In this document: one piece after another, positions 1-6,456 of the stretch
How the letters are laid out: each line of letters starts with the position of its first letter
Numbering within the stretch: position 1 is the stretch's first letter
DNA from: Thermoplasmata archaeon
GTDB lineage: Archaea; Thermoplasmatota; SW-10-69-26
DNA length: 12,398 nt
Assembly (NCBI GenBank): GCA_003561665.1
Contig: PWVY01000092.1
Location: 1-12,398 of the forward strand
Reading direction: 5' to 3'
Notes under the pieces: model-generated
Seen by the model: the letters and a program-made list of their open reading frames with translations, nothing else
Told to the model about the DNA's origin: nothing
Database searches by the model: none
Translations under genes and position numbers: made by a program

Positions 1-1
1 G

Positions 2-490
2 TATTTGGCTGCGCCGATGGCGCGGTGGGAGTATTTCGTGGGGTTGGGTGCCTCGTCAGTGGTGAAGACGGTTGCGCAGGGGGTGGTGATCGTCGTGTTG
101 GCGCTTCCGTTGGGGATGGTGGGGGTCTCGTGGTGGGGGGTGTTGTTGGCGTTGGGCGTGGTGGGGGTGTTCGCGTTGGGGGCGTTTGGGGTTTCAGCGT
201 GGTTGGCGAAGAAGAGCCCGACGTTCGAGGCGTACCATTCGTTGTTGATCGTGTTGAACGTGCCGTTGTTGTTCGTATCGGATGCGTTGTATCCGTTGGA
301 TGCGTTGCCGACGTGGTTGTTCTACGTGGCGGTGGTGAACCCGTTGACGCACCTGGTGGAGGCGTTGCGGTTCTTGATGGTGGGGGAGGCAAGCCCCTTG
401 GGTTTGGGGGTGAACGGTGCCGTGTTGGCTGTGTTCGTGTTGGGGGGCCTCGTGTTGGGGGCGCGCGCGGTGGATGGGTTGGCGGAGTAG
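2..490 (+). CDS. ABC-2 type transporter permease, C-terminal part (5' truncated)
   Basis: This is the membrane subunit of an ABC exporter, related to DrrB/NodJ-type ABC-2 permeases; the substrate cannot be told. The reading frame is open to the window edge, so the first residues and the start codon are missing. About 162 residues are visible, with roughly five hydrophobic segments. The family signature of ABC-2 permeases lies near the end: a Ser-Asp-Ala-Leu-Tyr-Pro-Leu-Asp-Ala-Leu-Pro stretch followed by Asn-Pro-Leu-Thr-His-Leu-Val-Glu-Ala-Leu-Arg. An upstream Leu-Ala-Ala-Pro-Met-Ala-Arg-Trp-Glu segment matches the usual cytoplasmic region before the central helices. The ATPase partner would normally lie just upstream, outside the window. 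Codon use is odd: 27 of 30 leucines are TTG and most codons end in G, unlike every other gene here. It converges with the minus-strand gene ending at 499. Confidence 0.85.
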   Translation, partial: YLAAPMARWEYFVGLGASSVVKTVAQGVVIVVLALPLGMVGVSWWGVLLALGVVGVFALGAFGVSAWLAKKSPTFEAYHSLLIVLNVPLLFVSDALYPLDALPTWLFYVAVVNPLTHLVEALRFLMVGEASPLGLGVNGAVLAVFVLGGLVLGARAVDGLAE

Positions 491-498
491 GGGGTTGA

Positions 499-711
499 TC
501 AGGCGGTTTCGGGGGTTTCGGCTTCGTCTTCGTCTTGGGCGAAGACTTCGCCAAAGTACCCGCCGAGGGCATCGCGGACCATCTCGCTGATGTAGGCGTC
601 GGTGGTGAGTTTGAGGGTGTGGAGTTTCCAGTGGTAGTCGATGGGGATCTTGACTTTGATCTCTTTCATCTCTTGGGGTTCGCCGTCGTCGTTGTTGTCT
701 TGGATGTACAT
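499..711 (-). CDS. Small ribbon-helix-helix (CopG/MetJ-like) DNA-binding protein
   Basis: A 70-residue protein, probably a dimeric transcription regulator. Residues 15-54 look like a ribbon-helix-helix domain: a strand with alternating basic and hydrophobic residues (KEIKVKIPI), a first helix (YHWKLHTLKL), a turn at TTD, and a second helix starting Ile-Ser-Glu-Met-Val. Known RHH families bind DNA through the paired N-terminal strands. The tail is acidic (QDEDEAE). I chose the ATG at 711 because the frame further upstream has no RHH-like or conserved look; a second ATG 14 codons downstream is possible. There is no Shine-Dalgarno sequence, so a leaderless or very short leader transcript is likely. 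The stop lies 8 nt from the stop of the convergent permease. The target is unknown; self-regulation or control of the permease or lipoprotein genes is only a guess. Confidence 0.75.
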   Translation of the reverse strand: MYIQDNNDDGEPQEMKEIKVKIPIDYHWKLHTLKLTTDAYISEMVRDALGGYFGEVFAQDEDEAETPETA

Positions 712-754
712 GCGTTGGCTCCGTTGCGTGCAAAGGCGTGGTATGGTACCCTGT

Positions 755-779
755 CTTCGGAACCTCCGGTTCGCCGAAG
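755..779. repeat. Imperfect hairpin/inverted repeat in the spacer between divergent genes
   Basis: CTTCGG (755-760) pairs with CCGAAG (774-779), and inside it AACC (761-764) pairs with GGTT (768-771) around a TCC loop, leaving an unpaired CG at 772-773. It sits 44-68 nt upstream of the start of the ribbon-helix-helix gene, within the 236-nt spacer 712-947 that separates it from the divergent lipoprotein gene. I see no gene in that spacer. It may be an operator for a dimeric regulator, or a structural accident of GC-rich DNA. Confidence 0.4.
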
Positions 780-910
780 CGCTGAAAGGCCAACCTGGGC
801 CCTTGCCCATGGTGAACACGTGACATGATACCAAGGGTACTTGTGGCCTAGGTGAGGAACCGCAAACCATGACTAGGATGACTTGCGGGGCTTGGGGCTG
901 TCCCCCCGCG

Positions 911-920
911 GAAACGTTTT
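911..920 (+). promoter_or_regulatory. Candidate TATA-like promoter of the lipoprotein cluster
   Basis: The short A/T-rich stretch GAAACGTTTT stands out in GC-rich surroundings and lies 28-37 nt upstream of the GTG at 948. That roughly suits an archaeal TATA box giving a leaderless or very short leader transcript. The match to the TATA consensus is weak. Confidence 0.3.
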
Positions 921-947
921 CAACAAGGCCGCGCCCTTGACCCCCGG

Positions 948-2216
948 GTGACCTCCCTGGACCGAACCGTGACCGTCCCATCGATGATGGCTTTGCTTCT
1001 TCTCACCGCATCCCTTGCGGGCTGTATCGGGTTCCTTGACGACGAGGAACCTCCCGCCGAGGTGGAGGACCCCTCCGCGCGCTTGTTCGTGAGCGCGCTC
1101 CACGAGAACGCCTCCACCGCGGACGCTGTGATCGACGCAGCCAGCATCGGGTTCGAAGGGGAGACCCAACCGGCCCCCTTCCAACTCGTAGGTTCGGAGG
1201 TGGACCTGGGTGAACTCTCCATGAACGGGACGGCCGTCATGGCGGGCTTCACGAACGCGACAGGAACCGTTTACAGTGTCACCGTCCAGTTCGAAGAGAT
1301 CACGATCGACGACGCAACCTTCACGGATCAAAAGCTCACGGTGCCCGTCACCTTCCCGCTGGAGGCCGAAGCGACCATCGACATCACCCTCACCGTGGAC
1401 CTCGACGAAACCCGTGACCAAGAACAGGCCACGCTCGCGAACCTCGTCGTCCACGACGGCGACGAGCGCATCGAGACCGTCACCGCGTCGGATTTACAAC
1501 CCCGCGAGGAGGCCCCTGAGCTTCCCAAACCCACCATCCACGCCTCCAGCCAAGGCGGGAACAACACCGGCCCCAGCTTCCAAACCAACGAAGACATCAC
1601 GTTCACGTACGAGATCCCCGAGGACACGGAAGCGACCGTCCAGAACGTGTTCTGGTCCTTCGGCGACGACAACTCCGGGCAAGGCGAGAACGTCACCCAC
1701 GCCTACCGCGCCCCCGGGTTCTACCAAACCACCGTGATCCTTGAAGGCGAACGAGGCCAGCAAGCCATCGGCACCCTCGACATCGACGCGTACCTCCTCG
1801 TCAGCGACACGGACAACATCGGGGTCGGCACCGGCGGCCTCGGCGCCGTCGACGACCGCGATGTCAAAGAACACACCTTCGAGGTGCCCCTCAACGCTAC
1901 CACCATCACGGCCACGCTAAGCCAAAGCGAAAGCGACACACCCAGCAACGTGCACATCGAGCTTTACAACCCCGACGGAGAGAAACTCGCCGAAGACACC
2001 AGCGACGAGCAGGACAAAACCATCGAGGTCACCGGCATGCTCGCACAAGGCGAATGGACGCTCCGCGTGCTCGGCGACCAAGGCTTCGCCGTAGGGTACG
2101 ACTACACGCTCCAGGCCAGCTTCAACGAGCTTTGCCAAGATGCCGGCGGGCTCCCAGGGTACGAATGCCACGATCCCCCTGAGCCCCTCGAAGACGAAGA
2201 CGACGGGTTCCTGTGA
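948..2216 (+). CDS. Secreted lipoprotein with DUF4382-like, PKD and PPC-like domains
   Basis: Predicted surface-anchored lipoprotein of 422 residues. The signal peptide ends in the lipobox Leu-Ala-Gly-Cys, with the lipidated cysteine at residue 26. Residues about 43-180 resemble DUF4382 domains (a VDLGEL segment followed by NGTAVMAGF and a long beta-rich stretch). Residues about 196-280 form a PKD domain with the typical WSFGDD, NVTHAY and PGFYQTTV segments. Residues about 305-392 resemble the bacterial/archaeal pre-peptidase C-terminal (PPC) beta-sandwich. A short tail with two cysteines (396, 407) and an acidic end follows. The start is uncertain: GTG at 948 gives the only positive charge before the hydrophobic core, while GTG 969 or ATG 984 are alternatives. 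No catalytic motif is visible; binding or structural roles at the cell surface are likely. It is first in a run of four exported-protein genes. Confidence 0.82.
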   Translation: MTSLDRTVTVPSMMALLLLTASLAGCIGFLDDEEPPAEVEDPSARLFVSALHENASTADAVIDAASIGFEGETQPAPFQLVGSEVDLGELSMNGTAVMAGFTNATGTVYSVTVQFEEITIDDATFTDQKLTVPVTFPLEAEATIDITLTVDLDETRDQEQATLANLVVHDGDERIETVTASDLQPREEAPELPKPTIHASSQGGNNTGPSFQTNEDITFTYEIPEDTEATVQNVFWSFGDDNSGQGENVTHAYRAPGFYQTTVILEGERGQQAIGTLDIDAYLLVSDTDNIGVGTGGLGAVDDRDVKEHTFEVPLNATTITATLSQSESDTPSNVHIELYNPDGEKLAEDTSDEQDKTIEVTGMLAQGEWTLRVLGDQGFAVGYDYTLQASFNELCQDAGGLPGYECHDPPEPLEDEDDGFL

Positions 2217-2220
2217 CACC

Positions 2221-2919
2221 ATGCGCGCCCCGCTTTGCCTCCTCGTCACACTCACCCTGCTCACCGGGTGCGTCACGTTCCACGATGCACCCACCCTCTC
2301 CGTGACCGTGGACAAGGACACGATGGAATGGGGCCACGCCGTGCAAGTCACGATCAAGAACGAAGCGGACGCCCACTACCCCGCCCCCGTGCCCATCACG
2401 ATCCTCACCCAAGGCGACGACCCCACGCCCGTTCGAACCATCGAGGATGTCACCGGCGACCGCGGCATCCAACCCAACGGGCAGATCACGTTCAGCTGGA
2501 ACGGCCTCAACGACGACGGCGACCCCATCCTATGGGGTGACTACACGATGCGCGTCGGCAACGAAGCCATCGAAGAAACCGTCACCATCCTCCAACCTCC
2601 CAACTACGCCCTCACCGTCGACCCCGACCCCCGCGAGGCGCCCACCGGGTCCCCCATGACGTTCATCGTCAACAACACCGGCACCGTTTGGCTCAACGGG
2701 ACCCTCACCGTCGCCGCTGGCAAAGACGACATCGTGCTTTACGAGAACGAAGCCACCGTCCAGCTTGCCCCGGACGCATCGTACGAGTTCCGATGGCAAG
2801 GCTACACCCCCGACGGGGAGGAACCCGAGCCCGACAAGTACCTCATCGGCGCCATCATGGATCTCGACGAAGACGGTCCCACGCCCTTCGGGCAAGACGT
2901 CTTCGACCTCACCGAGTAA
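2221..2919 (+). CDS. Small secreted lipoprotein with FlgD/BsuPI-like Ig segments
   Basis: Predicted lipoprotein of 232 residues. The frame is open 27 codons further upstream, but the ATG at 2221 gives a clean signal peptide ending in the lipobox Leu-Leu-Thr-Gly-Cys (cysteine at 17), so I use it. Two beta-rich halves are visible. Residues 88-112 read FSWNGLNDDGDPI...GDYTMRV, which resembles the FlgD-type Ig motif (W.G.DD.G.....G.Y...V). Residues about 140-213 have a similar layout ending in YEFRWQGYTPDGE...DKYLIGA, like BsuPI-type proteinase-inhibitor domains. Family assignment is by motif look only. The gene begins 4 nt after the stop of the preceding lipoprotein gene and has no clear Shine-Dalgarno sequence, so translational coupling is likely. 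No enzyme residues are recognised. Confidence 0.8.
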   Translation: MRAPLCLLVTLTLLTGCVTFHDAPTLSVTVDKDTMEWGHAVQVTIKNEADAHYPAPVPITILTQGDDPTPVRTIEDVTGDRGIQPNGQITFSWNGLNDDGDPILWGDYTMRVGNEAIEETVTILQPPNYALTVDPDPREAPTGSPMTFIVNNTGTVWLNGTLTVAAGKDDIVLYENEATVQLAPDASYEFRWQGYTPDGEEPEPDKYLIGAIMDLDEDGPTPFGQDVFDLTE

Positions 2920-2961
2920 CGGGCCCCATGCTACGGGTTGATGCACGATGTGTCCATAACG

Positions 2962-2970
2962 ATTTTAAGG
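2962..2970 (+). promoter_or_regulatory. Candidate TATA box before the 434-residue exported protein gene
   Basis: ATTTTAAGG is the only A/T-rich stretch in the 202-nt spacer 2920-3121. It would place a transcription start near 2990-2997 and a leader of about 125-130 nt before the ATG at 3122. The spacer holds no convincing gene; a 42-codon frame from the ATG at 2997 is discussed as a finding. Confidence 0.4.
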
Positions 2971-3108
2971 ACCGACCGCGCCTCTTCGATGCAACCATGG
3001 TGCCGGACCGCCGATCCCCTGCCCTTGAAACGACGCGAAAGCACGCGCGAAGCGGTCTCTCGATGCACCCCGCTGCCTTGACGCCCCCCTGCGTGGGGAC
3101 CAAAACGG

Positions 3109-3115
3109 AAGGTGA
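3109..3115 (+). promoter_or_regulatory. Shine-Dalgarno sequence for the gene at 3122
   Basis: AAGGTGA lies 6 nt before the ATG at 3122 and matches the archaeal 16S 3' end (anti-SD CACCTC type). It fixes the start codon and shows that this gene, unlike several others here, is read from a leadered message. Confidence 0.7.
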
Positions 3116-3121
3116 ACCCGC

Positions 3122-4426
3122 ATGAAACGAACCCTCTTCATCGTCCTGTTGAGCTTGTTCATGGTCACGTCCCTCTGGGGCCCCATAGGAAGCGCCCACG
3201 AGCACTTCGGAGGCGGTGACGCTCCAGGAGAAAACACCGGGTACGAAGGTCCCCCCGTCACGGTGACCCTCTACCACCACATCTACAACCTGCTCGACAG
3301 CGTGCCCATGAACACGCAACCCATGGATGACGCGGCCCCCGACATCGCGCAAGGCCGCACCATGCCCACCATGCAATCCCCGGCAGGGGACGCGCCCGTG
3401 AGCAACGCGAACAACATCTTCATGTTCTCCAGCCCAGGCCCCGTGCACTACAACGAATCCCTCGATGACCCCCGCTACCACCCCGAGCGCGGCCTCGGCG
3501 AAGACCTTCTCCTCGACAGCGAGGAACCCGTCGTCTACTGGTACATGAGCGCGGACGCCACCGAGCTGCTCATCCCCGGGCAAGGCATCGGCGTGATGCC
3601 GCAGATCGAAGTCACCGCGACGCTGCGATTGGGCGACGACTTGAACTCGGACCTCACCCAAGGCCAAGTCGTGAGCGAAGGAAGCACCGTCGTCGACATC
3701 ATGAGCACACCGCAAGGCGACATGGTGACCGAGATCGAGATTCCCATGTCCTCCCCCAGCACGGACATCCCCGCGGATGAGAGCTTCAACCTTGAAGTCT
3801 CCTGGGCCCAGATCGATGACGGCGGCGTCACGTTCGCCGATCGCCAATGGAAGATCCACACCGGCACCGAGTTCCCCAACCGGATGGAGCTGACCATCGA
3901 GAACCCCATCCGCATGAACTACGTGCACCCGCAGATCATCGGTGATCGGCAGATCGCCGTGCACACCGCGTTCACCACGCCGCTTGGCAACTACGACGTA
4001 GACCTTGACAAACTCACCATGGAGGTCCGCAACGATGAAGGCGAGACCGTGATCCTTCACGAGAACGGGAACCTCGTTGAAGGCGAACACGTCCGCGGCC
4101 CCGTCATCGTGCAGCGCGACTACGGGCACTTCGCTCACCACGAACCCGTGCTCGTCACCTGGGTCTGGGACTACGAAGCAGCAGACGCCCCACCGGGAGA
4201 CTACGTCGTGGAAGCCAGCGCCTCGAACCTCCAAGGGAACGCCATCGCGACCAAAGGCGCCGGGTTCACCCTCTCCGAGACCGGTGAAGCCACAGCGGTC
4301 GACAGCGAAGGCCACATCGAGACCGCGCAAACCGGTGACACCGACGATGCGCCCCTGGGCCTTGCCCCCGTCATCGCAAGCCTCCTTGGCGCGCTCGCCC
4401 TCACCGCTCATCGCCGGGAGCGATGA
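3122..4426 (+). CDS. Exported protein with signal peptide and C-terminal membrane anchor, unknown function
   Basis: A 434-residue protein exported through Sec. Residues 1-25 form a signal peptide (MKRTLF plus a hydrophobic core, probable cleavage after Gly-Ser-Ala at 25). The mature part is mostly beta-rich with no domain I can name with confidence. It has histidine-rich spots: HEH at 26-28, YHH at 51-53 and GHFAHH at 335-340. Residues about 409-434 hold a short Gly/Pro-containing segment, a hydrophobic helix (about 411-429) and a basic RRER end. This three-part layout is that of archaeal C-terminal sorting tails (PGF-CTERM class), although the exact PGF motif is absent. A good Shine-Dalgarno sequence supports the start. 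The stop overlaps the ATG of the next lipoprotein gene (ATGA), so the two are probably translated together. It may be a structural or metal-binding surface protein; this is inference. Confidence 0.8.
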   Translation: MKRTLFIVLLSLFMVTSLWGPIGSAHEHFGGGDAPGENTGYEGPPVTVTLYHHIYNLLDSVPMNTQPMDDAAPDIAQGRTMPTMQSPAGDAPVSNANNIFMFSSPGPVHYNESLDDPRYHPERGLGEDLLLDSEEPVVYWYMSADATELLIPGQGIGVMPQIEVTATLRLGDDLNSDLTQGQVVSEGSTVVDIMSTPQGDMVTEIEIPMSSPSTDIPADESFNLEVSWAQIDDGGVTFADRQWKIHTGTEFPNRMELTIENPIRMNYVHPQIIGDRQIAVHTAFTTPLGNYDVDLDKLTMEVRNDEGETVILHENGNLVEGEHVRGPVIVQRDYGHFAHHEPVLVTWVWDYEAADAPPGDYVVEASASNLQGNAIATKGAGFTLSETGEATAVDSEGHIETAQTGDTDDAPLGLAPVIASLLGALALTAHRRER

Positions 4427-5565
4427 AGCCCATGCGAGGACGCGGTGGAGCCCTCCTGCTCCTCGCCCTCGCGCTCCTCACCACCGGCTGCATCGGGGAG
4501 GAAGACGTGAGCCTCGACCAGCTCACTCACGAAGGGCTCGCCGTCACGATCACGCCTGAAGAAGGAAGCGTCGACGAAACGTTCACGTTCGACGCCACCG
4601 GGACGCCCGGCGCGGACGCGCTCACCTTCACATGGGACTTCGGCGACGGCACCACCGCGAAGGGAGCCATCGTCGAGCACACGTTCGCCTGGGACAACCA
4701 CACCTACACCGTGCAAGTCACGGCAAGCGACGGGACCGACAGCGTCACCGGCAACCTGAACGTGCCCGTCGGCACCGGCGAGAACACGCCCCCCACCATC
4801 ACGGTCACCGCGGATGCAGCATGGATCAGCCAAGAGGACCCCCTCACCGTGACCGCCGACGTCACGGACCCCGACGGGGACCCCGTCGAGATCGAATGGC
4901 TCATCGCCCAACGCATCGAAGCCAGCAACGAAGAAGACAGCGTGTACGATCTCCCCGAGGAGACCGACAAAACCGGGGACGACGCCACGTTCACGTTCGA
5001 CGAATCCGGCACGTACAAGATCATCGGCAAAGCCACCGACGCGAAAGGCGACTCGAGCACGGACGAGATCGAGGTCAAGGTCACGCGCACCGTGCCCCGA
5101 ACCACGTTCACGCTCGTCGAGGAAGGAACCCTCGCCGCAGGCACCGGCGCCGGCGCCACCGGGCAAAGCATAAGCGAGATCCTCTACGACCTCCAAGAAC
5201 CCAGCCAGAACACGTTCATCGACGCGGCCCGCTACGACACCACCCTCCTCTACCCCGGGAAAGGAACCCTCTCGCTCGACTGGAGCAACGCGACCACACC
5301 CGCTGATCTTGAACTCATCCTCGAAACCCGCGACGGGACCCCCGTTGAAACGCTCACCGCGGACGACCCCACGCAACATCGACTCGAGACCAGCATCGAT
5401 CTTGACCGAGGCTCCTACGTGCTCACCGTTCGAGCCAACGCGGCCGCGAACACAGACTACACCCTCACCCTGGACCTGGACCTCATCATCCCAGGGCTCA
5501 CCGACCAACAATCCCCATCCGAGCCCCAACACGAAAACGACGAGGATGAAGACCCCTACGACTAA
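4423..5565 (+). CDS. Secreted lipoprotein with two PKD-like domains and a PPC-like domain
   Basis: Predicted lipoprotein of 380 residues. A basic N-terminus (KPMRGRGG) leads into a hydrophobic core and the lipobox Leu-Thr-Thr-Gly-Cys (cysteine at 23). Residues about 39-116 form a clear PKD domain (FTWDFGDGT, then VEHTFA and YTVQVTASDG). Residues about 122-219 form a second PKD/Ig-like domain (TPPTITV, DPDGDPVEIEWLI, SGTYKIIGKATDAKGD). Residues about 262-352 resemble a PPC beta-sandwich (GTLSLDW, DLELILETRDGTPVETL, RGSYVLTVRANA, DYTLTLDL). The end is acidic (NDEDEDPYD), as in the lipoprotein encoded at 948. The shared PKD plus PPC-like plus acidic-tail layout suggests that the two are distant paralogues. 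The ATG overlaps the stop of the previous gene. No catalytic residues are seen; adhesion or ligand binding is the likely kind of role. Confidence 0.85.
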   Translation: MKPMRGRGGALLLLALALLTTGCIGEEDVSLDQLTHEGLAVTITPEEGSVDETFTFDATGTPGADALTFTWDFGDGTTAKGAIVEHTFAWDNHTYTVQVTASDGTDSVTGNLNVPVGTGENTPPTITVTADAAWISQEDPLTVTADVTDPDGDPVEIEWLIAQRIEASNEEDSVYDLPEETDKTGDDATFTFDESGTYKIIGKATDAKGDSSTDEIEVKVTRTVPRTTFTLVEEGTLAAGTGAGATGQSISEILYDLQEPSQNTFIDAARYDTTLLYPGKGTLSLDWSNATTPADLELILETRDGTPVETLTADDPTQHRLETSIDLDRGSYVLTVRANAAANTDYTLTLDLDLIIPGLTDQQSPSEPQHENDEDEDPYD

Positions 5566-5590
5566 GCCCAACGCCCCCCGCGTCCGACAC

Positions 5591-5600
5591 GGTTTTCCCA
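5591..5600 (+). promoter_or_regulatory. Candidate weak TATA-like element for the enoyl-CoA hydratase gene
   Basis: GGTTTTCCCA lies 22-31 nt upstream of the ATG at 5622, the spacing expected of a leaderless archaeal transcript. The sequence is a poor TATA match, but there is no Shine-Dalgarno sequence before this gene. Confidence 0.3.
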
Positions 5601-5621
5601 CCCCACCACCATGCAGGGCCG

Positions 5622-6389
5622 ATGTCCCTGAAGGTCACCCAAGATGAGCACGTCACCACCATCACGATCAACCGACCCAAACGGTTGAACGCCCTCGACG
5701 AAGACCTCATCACCGAACTCACCCACGCCCTCCAAGAAGCCCAAAACGACGCGCGATGCATCGTCCTCACCGGCGCCGGCGACAAAGCGTTCGTAGCCGG
5801 CGCAGACATCGCCGCCATGAAAACCATGACGCCCCAGGACGCCCGCCGCTTCAGCCAGAAAGGCCACACCCTCCTCGACACCATCGAGAACCACGACGTG
5901 CCCACCATCGCCGCCATCAACGGGTTCGCGCTTGGCGGAGGCCTCGAACTCGCCCTCGCCTGCGATGTACGCATCGCCAGCGAAAACGCCACCCTCGGCC
6001 TCCCCGAAGTCACCCTTGGCGTCATCCCCGGCTTCGGCGGGACCCAACGCCTCACCCGCATCCTCGGCCTTGGCCAAGGCCTCGACCTTCTCCTCACCGG
6101 ACGCAAGATCGACGCCACCGAAGCCCACCGAACCGGCCTCATCACGCGCCTTGTACCCCCCGGCGAAGCCCTCCAAGAAGCCCAAAACACCGCCAAAACC
6201 ATCGCCACGAACGGACCCCTCGCCGTCGCCCTCGCCAAGAAAACCGCCCGCCACGGACACGACGCCAACCTCCAAACCGGCGACCACCTCGAAACCGAAG
6301 CCTTCGCCGCCTGCTTTGCCACCGACGACCAAAAAGAAGGCATGCAAGCCTTCCTCGACAAACGCGAACCCACCTTCCAAGGCCGCTAA
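5622..6389 (+). CDS. Enoyl-CoA hydratase/isomerase (crotonase family)
   Basis: A 255-residue cytoplasmic enzyme, the usual length for the family. Enoyl-CoA hydratases add water across the 2,3 double bond of enoyl-CoA esters in fatty-acid or amino-acid breakdown and related routes. The crotonase landmarks are present: an N-terminal TITINRPKRLNAL segment, an oxyanion-hole region AGADI (Ala61), the GGGLELALACD block with Glu109, and LGLPEVTLGVIPGFGGTQRL with Glu129. The two glutamates are 20 residues apart, as in rat mitochondrial hydratase (Glu144/Glu164), so hydratase activity is likely rather than only isomerase. Closest function could be short-chain enoyl-CoA or crotonyl-CoA hydratase; the substrate cannot be fixed. 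It stands alone, without thiolase or acyl-CoA dehydrogenase genes beside it. The coding strand is strongly C-ending, with leucine mostly CTC. Confidence 0.93.
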   Translation: MSLKVTQDEHVTTITINRPKRLNALDEDLITELTHALQEAQNDARCIVLTGAGDKAFVAGADIAAMKTMTPQDARRFSQKGHTLLDTIENHDVPTIAAINGFALGGGLELALACDVRIASENATLGLPEVTLGVIPGFGGTQRLTRILGLGQGLDLLLTGRKIDATEAHRTGLITRLVPPGEALQEAQNTAKTIATNGPLAVALAKKTARHGHDANLQTGDHLETEAFAACFATDDQKEGMQAFLDKREPTFQGR

Positions 6390-6425
6390 CCACGGCCCAA
6401 AAGGACCCCTTCCCCAACCCCCACG

Positions 6426-6435
6426 CCTATAAGAG
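6426..6435 (+). promoter_or_regulatory. TATA box giving a leaderless transcript of the gene at 6457
   Basis: CCTATAAGAG is a strong archaeal TATA element centred about 27 nt before the GTG at 6457, so transcription should begin at or next to the start codon. No Shine-Dalgarno sequence is present. It supports both the GTG start and the archaeal origin of the DNA. Confidence 0.75.
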
Positions 6436-6456
6436 GGAACCCAGCGAGCCAAACCC

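Noticed and set aside
491..498. A terminator between the convergent permease and regulator genes
   Set aside because: Only 8 nt separate the stop codons and there is no T-rich run on either strand.
712..981. An N-terminal extension of the ribbon-helix-helix gene up to position 981
   Set aside because: The added 90 residues look non-coding and would overlap the divergent lipoprotein start; the domain is complete from 711.
2909..4411. A 500-codon open frame on the minus strand opposite the 434-residue exported protein
   Set aside because: It has no recognisable domain, signal peptide or SD. It exists because C-ending codons on the + strand rarely give stops in that antisense frame; the + strand gene has a signal peptide, SD and C-terminal anchor.
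4408..5601. A 397-codon minus-strand frame opposite the PKD lipoprotein
   Set aside because: The translation is Val/Gly/Glu-rich shadow sequence; the + strand frame has a lipobox and PKD motifs.
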